DNA of 14,880 bases from contig CBFGLF010000037.1 in the NCBI GenBank assembly GCA_965649545.1, positions 1-14,880 of the forward strand. The letters are read 5' to 3'. Position numbers and translations under genes: made by a program. The notes beneath the pieces were generated by a model that was given only the letters and a program-made list of their open reading frames with translations, was not told the origin of the DNA and did not search any database. Numbering within the stretch: position 1 is the first letter of the stretch; the number at the start of each line of letters is the position of its first letter. Of the stretch, positions 6,060-12,130 are shown piece after piece. The DNA comes from CABHOJ01 sp965649545. Lineage in GTDB: Bacteria > Pseudomonadota > Gammaproteobacteria > Burkholderiales > Methylophilaceae.

Positions 6060-8437
6060 TACAAACACTGACCGAATTCACCGAACAGCACCGCGATGTC
6101 ATCTACACCCTGCTGCGGCGTTATTTCGCGCTGAACCAGCAGCTACTGCTGCAATCGGACCTGCGCGGCGAGCTCGCACCGCTGCAGGAACAGGTGAAGC
6201 TGGACGAGGAGGCGCTGAGACAATTGAGTGAATTCGTCGCCCAGTTGCACGAGGGGGTGATGGTCTCGCCCTGGGCCTATTTCACCACGCGGCCGGCGGT
6301 CGGTCAGTTCGATTACCTGCGCATCCATCAGGACAACCTGATCCCGGAGCGCGTCACCCCGGCCGAGTTCCTCATGTTCAAGGAGCAACTGGCCCATAAC
6401 CCGCGCCCGGCTTCCAGCCTGGAGATCGACTTCGGTCCGTTCAGCCGGGAATTCCCTAAACTGAAGGAGACCCGCTCCATCGGCCAGGGGCTGCTGTTCC
6501 TCAATCGCCAGCTGGCGAGCGGCATGTTCACCCAGCCGCAGCTGGGTGCGCAGAAACTACTGCATTTCCTCGGTGTGCATACCGTCGAAGGCCAGCAGAT
6601 GATGTTCCTCAGCACGCCCAAGGACACGGCCACAGCCTCGACCACCTTGCGCACCGCGATCCAGAAGCTGGAAAGCATGGACGACCAGACGCCATGGGCG
6701 GAATTCGCCGGCGATTTCGCCAAGCTGGGTTTCGCGCCGGGCTGGGGCAATAACGCCGCGCGCGTGGCCGAGACCATGGGCCTGCTCATGGACCTGCTGG
6801 AAGCGCCCTCGCCGGCTTCGCTGGAGAGCCTGCTGGCGCGTATCCCCATGATCTCGCGCATCCTCATCGTCTCGCCGCACGGCTATTTCGGCCAGGCCAA
6901 CGTACTCGGCTTGCCGGATACCGGCGGCCAGGTCGTCTACATCCTCGACCAAGTGCGCGCACTGGAAAAGGAGATGCGCGAACGCCTGCTGGAGCAAGGC
7001 GTGAATGTCACGCCCAAGATCCTCATCGGCACGCGGCTGATCCCGGAATCCGCAGGCACCACCTGCAACCAGCGTCTGGAGAAAGTGAACGGTTGCGAGA
7101 ACACCTGGATCCTGCGCGTACCCATGCAGCGCAAGAACGGCGAGATCGTGCAGCACTGGATCTCCCGGTTCGAGATCTGGCCCTACCTGGAAGATTATTC
7201 CTACCAGCTGGAGCGCGAGGCGCTCGCCGAATTCAGCGGCCGCCCCGATCTCATCATCGGCAATTATTCGGACGGCAACCTGGTGGCTTCCTTGTTGAGC
7301 CAGCGTCTCAACGTCACGCAGTGCAACATCGCGCATGCGCTGGAGAAGACCAAGTACCTGCACTCCGATCTCTACTGGCACGACAGCGACGACAAATACC
7401 ATTTCTCCTGCCAGTACACGGCCGACCTCATGGCCATGAATTGTGCCGATTTCATCATCACCAGCACTTACCAGGAGATCGCCGGTACCGAGCACATCGA
7501 GGGCCAGTACGAGAGCTATCGCACCTTCAGCATGCCGGGCCTGTATCGGGTGATCAACGGCATCGACACCTTCGACCCCAAGTTCAACATCGTCTCGCCC
7601 GGCGCCAATTCGGATGTCTACTTCCCCTACTCGGAAGAGGACCGCCGTCTTTCCAGCCTGTGGCCGGAGATCGAGAACATGATCTACGGCGGCGCGATGC
7701 CGACGGCTCGCGGCATTCTCAAGGACAAGAAGAAACCGCTGATCTTCACCATGGCACGGCTCGACCGCATCAAGAACCTGGCCGGCCTGGTCGAGTGGTA
7801 TGGCCGCTCCGAGGAATTGCGCAAACGTGCCAACCTGCTGGTGGTCGGCGGCTATGTCGACGTCAACCAGTCGGGCGACCATGAGGAGCAGGAACAGATC
7901 CGCCAGATGCATGCCCTGATGGACAAGTACAAGCTCGACGGCAACATGCGCTGGCTCGGCATGCGCCTCGACAAGAACCAGTCGGGCGAGCTGTACCGGT
8001 TCGTCGCCGACCGAAAGAGCGTGTTCGTGCAACCTGCCCTGTTCGAAGCGTTCGGCCTCACCATCATCGAAGCCATGGCCTCCGGCCTGCCGACCTTCGC
8101 CACCTGCTACGGCGGGCCGCGCGAGATCATCCAGCACAACCGTTCCGGGTTCCACATCAACCCTAATGAGGGCGATGCCGCGGCCGCGCTCATCGGCGAA
8201 TTCTTCGACCGGTGCAAGGCCAAGCCGGATGAATGGCAGCGCATCTCCGATGGCGCCCTGGCCCGTGTCGCCTCCCATTACACCTGGGAGAAATACGCGC
8301 AGCGCGTGATGACGTTGTCGCGCATCTACGGTTTCTGGAAGTTCGTCAGCGGTCTGGAGCGCCAGGAGACCGCCCGCTACATCGATATGTTCTACCACTT
8401 GCAATACCGTCCGCTGGCCGAGGCGATCCCACGTTAA
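6056..8437 (+). CDS. sus: Sucrose synthase
   Basis: 793-residue GT-B enzyme catalysing sucrose + NDP <-> NDP-glucose + fructose, the usual length for bacterial sucrose synthases. The N-terminal regulatory region typical of the family spans about 1-265. The catalytic part starts at MISRILIVSPHGYFGQ (H275) with PDTGGQ (288-292), followed by R568/K573 in ARLDRIKN and the EX7E pair E664/E672 in EAFGLTIIE. At the nucleotide-specificity segment the protein reads WLGMRLDKNQSGELYR (633-648), where plant UDP-using enzymes have Gln and Asn at the positions of R637 and S643. ADP may therefore be preferred. ATG 6056 overlaps the SPS stop (ATGA) and has GGAGG about 11 nt upstream. In vivo it may run in the cleavage direction, feeding NDP-glucose to glycogen or cell-wall pools and fructose to the kinase. 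Confidence 0.96.
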   Translation: MIQTLTEFTEQHRDVIYTLLRRYFALNQQLLLQSDLRGELAPLQEQVKLDEEALRQLSEFVAQLHEGVMVSPWAYFTTRPAVGQFDYLRIHQDNLIPERVTPAEFLMFKEQLAHNPRPASSLEIDFGPFSREFPKLKETRSIGQGLLFLNRQLASGMFTQPQLGAQKLLHFLGVHTVEGQQMMFLSTPKDTATASTTLRTAIQKLESMDDQTPWAEFAGDFAKLGFAPGWGNNAARVAETMGLLMDLLEAPSPASLESLLARIPMISRILIVSPHGYFGQANVLGLPDTGGQVVYILDQVRALEKEMRERLLEQGVNVTPKILIGTRLIPESAGTTCNQRLEKVNGCENTWILRVPMQRKNGEIVQHWISRFEIWPYLEDYSYQLEREALAEFSGRPDLIIGNYSDGNLVASLLSQRLNVTQCNIAHALEKTKYLHSDLYWHDSDDKYHFSCQYTADLMAMNCADFIITSTYQEIAGTEHIEGQYESYRTFSMPGLYRVINGIDTFDPKFNIVSPGANSDVYFPYSEEDRRLSSLWPEIENMIYGGAMPTARGILKDKKKPLIFTMARLDRIKNLAGLVEWYGRSEELRKRANLLVVGGYVDVNQSGDHEEQEQIRQMHALMDKYKLDGNMRWLGMRLDKNQSGELYRFVADRKSVFVQPALFEAFGLTIIEAMASGLPTFATCYGGPREIIQHNRSGFHINPNEGDAAAALIGEFFDRCKAKPDEWQRISDGALARVASHYTWEKYAQRVMTLSRIYGFWKFVSGLERQETARYIDMFYHLQYRPLAEAIPR

Positions 8438-8458
8438 TCCTATGGAGGCAAGCACCAT

Positions 8459-9388
8459 ATGAGTGACCCGATCTTTGGCATCACGACCGCCGAGTGGCGC
8501 GAGTTGATGGACCTTTCCAAACCCGCACTGCACATCGTCGTGATCCTCGTACTATCCATGCTGGCGTTTCGTGTCTCGCGCAAGCTCATCAAGCTGTTGC
8601 GCGCGTTCATGCTCGACCAGGCCGAGAACAACCTGGAAGAACTGAAGCGCATCGAGACGCTGGGACGGGTGTTCCGTTACATCGCTTCGGTGGTGATCAC
8701 CATCGTCACCGGCATGTTGATCCTCAGCGAGCTCGGCATCTCCATCGCCCCTATCCTCGCGGCCGCCGGCGTCATGGGCCTGGCCATCGGTTTCGGTGCC
8801 CAGAGCCTGGTGAAGGATTATTTCAGCGGCTTCTTCCTGCTGCTGGAGAACCAGATCCGCCAGGGGGATGTAGTGGAGATCGCCGGCAAGGGCGGCTACG
8901 TGGAAGAGATGACCCTGCGCTACGTCAAGATGCGCGACTACGACGGCAACGTCTATTTCATCCCCAACGGCGTCATCACCACGGTCGCCAACATGAGCCG
9001 GCAATTCGCTTTCTCGGTCATCGATCTGCGCGTCAGTTACAAGGAGGATGTGGATGAGGTGATGGAGATCATGCGTCAGGTCGGCAAGGAGTTGCGCGAG
9101 GACTCCGTGGTCAAGGAACGCATCCGCGGCGATATCGAGATGGCGGGCGTCGATGCCCTCAACGAATCGGCGGTGGTGATTCGCTGCCGCTTCCAGGTCG
9201 AACCGCTGGCGCAGTGGGACGTGCGGCGCGAATATTACCGCCGCATCAAGCGCGCTTTCGAGGAGCGCGGCATCGAGATCCCGACGCCGCATATGACCCT
9301 GTATTCAGGGACGAGCAAAGACGGTTCCTCGGCGATGAAACTCGACCATCAGGTGCCGTCTTCCGAACCGCAGGCAGCGATGCATTGA
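8459..9388 (+). CDS. MscS-family small-conductance mechanosensitive channel
   Basis: 309-residue inner-membrane channel that opens under membrane tension to release small solutes. Three helices are visible: TM1 about 23-43, TM2 about 72-92, and the pore helix TM3 about 96-130. TM3 has the small-residue run AAAGVMGLAIGFGAQSLVKDY, the glycine/alanine packing and amphipathic continuation that define MscS. The beta domain (DVVEIAGKGGYVEEMTLRYVKMRDYDGNVYFIPNG, in two halves from 137) and an alpha/beta C-terminal domain follow. About 24 non-conserved residues lie after PHMTLYSG. ATG 8459 has GGAGG 10 nt upstream and starts 21 bp after sucrose synthase, consistent with co-transcription. Channel identity is secure. 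A role in releasing sucrose after hypo-osmotic shock is inferred from position only. Confidence 0.93.
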   Translation: MSDPIFGITTAEWRELMDLSKPALHIVVILVLSMLAFRVSRKLIKLLRAFMLDQAENNLEELKRIETLGRVFRYIASVVITIVTGMLILSELGISIAPILAAAGVMGLAIGFGAQSLVKDYFSGFFLLLENQIRQGDVVEIAGKGGYVEEMTLRYVKMRDYDGNVYFIPNGVITTVANMSRQFAFSVIDLRVSYKEDVDEVMEIMRQVGKELREDSVVKERIRGDIEMAGVDALNESAVVIRCRFQVEPLAQWDVRREYYRRIKRAFEERGIEIPTPHMTLYSGTSKDGSSAMKLDHQVPSSEPQAAMH

Positions 9389-9464
9389 CGGTGACGGCCT
9401 GATGAAGGACTGAACACAGGAACAGGAACGACCCCGACAACAACAAGCATCAAGGAGGAACGTC

Positions 9465-10079
9465 ATGAATCCGATCCATGTCAACCCGGTGCGCATGCTG
9501 CGCTATGTCACCCACCACAGCGACAGCTGGCATGCACTGGCCGAGAAGAAACCGAGCGTCATGCAGATGCTGTGGCTCTATGTCGTGCCGATGTCGCTCA
9601 TCCCGCCGCTGATGCTCAATGTCGTCGTCCGCAACTATCCCAAGGTATTCATGGATATCCTGCCGGGCGACCGCTTGCACATCGTCGGCATCATCCTCTT
9701 TCTGACACTGGTCGTCGGCGTCATCGTCATGGCCTGGATCACCCAGATGCTGGCGGACATGGTCGAGATCCGGCCCTCCTATCGCGATGCCTTCCTGGTG
9801 ATCGCGGTGGCGACGACGCCGTTCTGGGCGGTCTCCTTGTTCTATCTGGTGCCGAATATGGCGGTCAACCTGGTCCTGCACGGCGTCGCCGGCATCGCCT
9901 CCGTGGCCCTGGTCTACCAGGGGGTCAAGACCATCTTCCGCCTGAAACGCAAAGGCGCGGCGGCGATGCTGACCACCGCCATCGGCTGCACCGGGGCGGT
10001 CGGCTTCGGGGTCGTGCTGGTCGGTATCCTGATGGCGTGGGGCATCGTGCAGGACCTGCAATTCGCCGTCAAAGCCTAG
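9465..10079 (+). CDS. Yip1/DUF1282-type multi-pass membrane protein
   Basis: 204-residue integral membrane protein with about five hydrophobic segments: 34-55, 71-95, 108-130, 132-157 and 166-194. Overall resemblance (the polar, amphipathic N-terminus HVNPVRMLRYVTHHSDSW, the membrane block with a central loop ITQMLADMVE, and the AT-PFW motif) points to the Yip1-domain family of bacterial proteins of unknown function. The start is firm: AAGGAGG lies 7 nt before ATG 9465. It is 76 bp after the channel gene on the same strand and ends before a convergent terminator, so it is probably the last gene of the sucrose operon, although its own promoter in the 76-bp gap is not excluded. No catalytic residues can be named. 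Confidence 0.82.
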   Translation: MNPIHVNPVRMLRYVTHHSDSWHALAEKKPSVMQMLWLYVVPMSLIPPLMLNVVVRNYPKVFMDILPGDRLHIVGIILFLTLVVGVIVMAWITQMLADMVEIRPSYRDAFLVIAVATTPFWAVSLFYLVPNMAVNLVLHGVAGIASVALVYQGVKTIFRLKRKGAAAMLTTAIGCTGAVGFGVVLVGILMAWGIVQDLQFAVKA

Positions 10080-10126
10080 CGCGGCCATTGCCCGAGTCGT
10101 CGTGTAGTCTTGGGGGTGAATGCACC

Positions 10127-10153
10127 ATAGAAAACGGCCGCGATCGCGGCCGT
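10127..10153 (-). terminator. Intrinsic terminator of ssb, perfect 20-bp palindrome
   Basis: A perfect 20-bp GC-rich palindrome spans 10134-10153 (arms ACGGCCGC.. / ..GCGGCCGT around the CGATCG centre). Read on the minus strand it begins 33 nt after the ssb stop and is followed directly by TTTTCTAT, as in a rho-independent terminator. On the plus strand the following bases are only moderately T-rich (CTGTCTGCTCTTT), so it would act weakly as a terminator for the Yip1 gene, which ends 54 nt before it. The whole convergent gap 10080-10186 holds nothing else. Confidence 0.75.
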
Positions 10154-10186
10154 CTGTCTGCTCTTTAACATCCTGCTGCTTGCAAG

Positions 10187-10669
10187 CTAGAAGGGGATGT
10201 CGTCCTCGAAATCGTCGAATCCGCCACCGCCGGCAGGCTTCTGCGCAGGCGCCTGCTTGGGCGCGCTGGCCGGCGCGGATTGACGCGGCGCATCCTGGTT
10301 CATGTCGTCATCCATGACTTCATAGGTGTTGCCGCCACCACGGCCACCCAGCATCTGCATGCGGTCGGCCACCACTTCGGTGGTCTGGCGTTCGTTACCT
10401 TCCTTGTCTTGCCATTTGCGGGTCTGCAGACGGCCCTCGATGTAGACCGAGGAGCCTTTCTTCAGGTACTCGCCGGCGATCTCGGCTTGCTTGCCGAACA
10501 TGGAGATCCGGTGCCATTCGGTACGTTCCTGCTTCTGGCCGTTCTTGTCCTTCCAGCTATCCGTCGTCGCGATGCTGAACGACGCCAGCGCATCGCCGGA
10601 GGGCATATAACGCATCTCCGGATCGCGTCCCAGATTACCGACCAGTATCACTTTGTTCACCGATGCCAT
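10187..10669 (-). CDS. ssb: Single-stranded DNA-binding protein
   Basis: 160-residue SSB that coats single-stranded DNA in replication, repair and recombination and recruits partners through its tail. The OB-fold is at about 1-110, starting MASVNKVILVGNLGRDPE, with the DNA-stacking aromatics W39, W52, F58 and W86 at near-E. coli spacing and the closing segment VVADRMQMLGGR. A flexible Gly/Pro/Ala/Gln linker (about 111-150) leads to the acidic tip DDFEDDIPF, the partner-binding peptide. ATG 10669 has AGGAGA upstream. It starts 16 bp after the stop of the YajR-like gene, so it is probably co-transcribed with it, and it ends just before the terminator palindrome. Length and motifs are fully normal. 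Confidence 0.98.
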   Translation of the reverse strand: MASVNKVILVGNLGRDPEMRYMPSGDALASFSIATTDSWKDKNGQKQERTEWHRISMFGKQAEIAGEYLKKGSSVYIEGRLQTRKWQDKEGNERQTTEVVADRMQMLGGRGGGNTYEVMDDDMNQDAPRQSAPASAPKQAPAQKPAGGGGFDDFEDDIPF

Positions 10670-10685
10670 CGTCTTCTTCTCCTGT

Positions 10686-12062
10686 TTATCTCGCTATCAA
10701 GCGCAGCGCTTCCGATTCATCGAACGCCTGCAACATATCGACCTTTAGTATAACCAAACCCTCTTCCGCAAGCACGACCGCCTCACGCACACCGGGCAGT
10801 TTGCCGAGGCTGCGCGACAGTTTTTTCGCCGCCGCGGCATTCAATTCATCCACGTGATACATCTTACTTTTTACTGCCGGCGGTGTCTTCATGCTGACCG
10901 CGAACACCAGCCACAAGCCCATCAGCACGCTACAGAACACGAACACCGAAGCGAAGCCGTGGAAGTGCGACAGGTAGCCGCCCAGCGTGCCGCCGATGAA
11001 CACGCCTAGCGATTGTGCGGTGTTGTAGACGCCGATGGCCGTGCCCTTGGAAGCCGCAGGCGCGATCTTGGAGATGAGCGAAGGCAGGCTCGCCTCCAGC
11101 ACGTTGAAGGCGATGAAGTAGGCGGACAGCGAGATGACGATGCCCCAGAAATGGCTGACCGAGGACGCGAACAGCAATTGCGCGCCCAGCATGATGGCGA
11201 TGGCGCCGACAAAGACACGTTTGAGCTGTGCACGTTTCTCGCCGTAGATGATGGCCGGCACCATCATGGCGAAGGACACCACCATCACCGGCAGGTAGAT
11301 CATCCAGTGGTCGTTCTCGCTCATGCCGCTGGTCTGCTTGATGGCGAACGGTACCACCACGAACATCGCCATCTGCGCCGCGTGCAGCGCGAAGATCCCG
11401 AAATTGAGGCGCAGCAGCTGGGCGTCCTTCAGCACATCCTTGAGCTTGCTGGGCGCGGCTTCCGCATCGGAATGGAAGCGCGTGATGAGCGGGTCAGGCA
11501 CGAGGAACTTGACGTCGAGGATGGCCAGCGCGGCGAGTGCGCCCGTGAGCAGGAAGATGCCCGGCACGCCGATCCACTGGTTCAATGCCGGACCGAGGAT
11601 CAACGACAGCGCGAAGGTGATGCCGATGGTGCCGCCGATCATGGCCATGGCCTTGGTGCGATGCTCTTCACGCGTGAGGTCGGCGACCAGCGCCGTCACC
11701 ACGGCCGAGACGGCTCCCGCGCCCTGGATGGCCCGGCCGATGATCACCGTATAAAGGTCGTCGGCGAAACCCGCGACCAGGCTACCGATGACGAACAGCA
11801 CAAGGCCGATGTAGATCATGCGCTTGCGGCCGTAGCGGTCGGAAGCCATGCCGAACGGCAGCTGGAACATCGCCTGCGTCAGGCCATAGGCGCCCAGCGC
11901 CAGACCGATGAGCAGATGACTGTCGCCGCCGGGGAGCGTTTCCGCGTAGATCGAAAAGATCGGCAGGATGAGGAACATGCCCAGCATGCGCAGGCCGTAG
12001 ATCGAGGCCAAGCTCATGCTTGCCCGGACTTCAAGCGCGGACATCTGTTCTGAATGAGCCAT
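10686..12062 (-). CDS. yajR: YajR-like MFS transporter with C-terminal YAM-type domain
   Basis: Major facilitator superfamily protein of 458 residues from ATG 12062; M52 of the longer open frame (12044) is also possible, and the frame extends to 12197 across the uvrA start, which I reject. Twelve hydrophobic helices are visible. After helix 2 comes the MFS motif A (GMASDRYGRK, 71-80). RAIQGAGAVSAVVTALVADLT and LNFGIFALHAAQMAMF match E. coli YajR as I recall it. The last roughly 58 residues (401-458, MYHVDELNAAAAKK...) form a small soluble alpha/beta unit matching the YajR-associated YAM domain. The substrate is unknown; it is often annotated as a drug-efflux protein on family grounds only. 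No clear Shine-Dalgarno is seen. It lies upstream of ssb in one operon and is divergent from uvrA. Confidence 0.9.
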   Translation of the reverse strand: MAHSEQMSALEVRASMSLASIYGLRMLGMFLILPIFSIYAETLPGGDSHLLIGLALGAYGLTQAMFQLPFGMASDRYGRKRMIYIGLVLFVIGSLVAGFADDLYTVIIGRAIQGAGAVSAVVTALVADLTREEHRTKAMAMIGGTIGITFALSLILGPALNQWIGVPGIFLLTGALAALAILDVKFLVPDPLITRFHSDAEAAPSKLKDVLKDAQLLRLNFGIFALHAAQMAMFVVVPFAIKQTSGMSENDHWMIYLPVMVVSFAMMVPAIIYGEKRAQLKRVFVGAIAIMLGAQLLFASSVSHFWGIVISLSAYFIAFNVLEASLPSLISKIAPAASKGTAIGVYNTAQSLGVFIGGTLGGYLSHFHGFASVFVFCSVLMGLWLVFAVSMKTPPAVKSKMYHVDELNAAAAKKLSRSLGKLPGVREAVVLAEEGLVILKVDMLQAFDESEALRLIAR

Positions 12063-12069
12063 GGAAAGT

Positions 12070-12099
12070 TTGAATGAAAGGCTGAAAATTGCGTATATT
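12070..12099 (+). promoter_or_regulatory. uvrA: Candidate sigma70 promoter for uvrA
   Basis: TTGAAT (12070-12075) and TATATT (12094-12099) are separated by 18 nt on the plus strand, giving 4/6 and 5/6 matches to the consensus hexamers. Transcription would start near 12106, leaving a leader of about 25 nt before ATG 12131. It lies in the 68-bp gap shared with the divergent yajR-like gene. Confidence 0.4.
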
Positions 12100-12104
12100 A
12101 ACAG
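12089..12104. promoter_or_regulatory. Degenerate LexA-type box over the uvrA -10 region
   Basis: TTGCGTATATTAACAG matches 11 of 16 positions of the E. coli-type SOS box CTGTATATATATACAG. The CAG half-site is complete and the left half-site is TTG instead of CTG. It overlaps the predicted uvrA -10 hexamer, the position where LexA would block transcription. Because the gap is only 68 bp, it could also affect yajR-ssb. The match is too weak to be certain. Confidence 0.35.
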
Positions 12105-12130
12105 GTTGCCCCACTCGTCGTCAGAGCCAC

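Noticed and set aside
4242..6068. 608-codon minus-strand open frame opposite sps
   Set aside because: Shadow of GC-rich codon use; no recognisable fold, no convincing start, and the plus strand holds an intact enzyme.
3879..8437. sps and sus as a tandem duplication
   Set aside because: Both are GT-B enzymes with EX7E motifs, but they differ in N-terminal region, C-terminal domain and most residues; they are distinct families, not a recent duplicate.
6557..8533. 658-codon minus-strand open frame opposite sus
   Set aside because: Antisense shadow with low-information Ala/Val/Asp/His-rich translation; the sucrose synthase motifs on the plus strand explain the region.
11013..12053. 346-codon plus-strand open frame opposite the MFS gene
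   Set aside because: Translation is His/Asp/Arg-rich and has none of the hydrophobic or domain patterns expected of a gene; the minus-strand MFS protein is clear.
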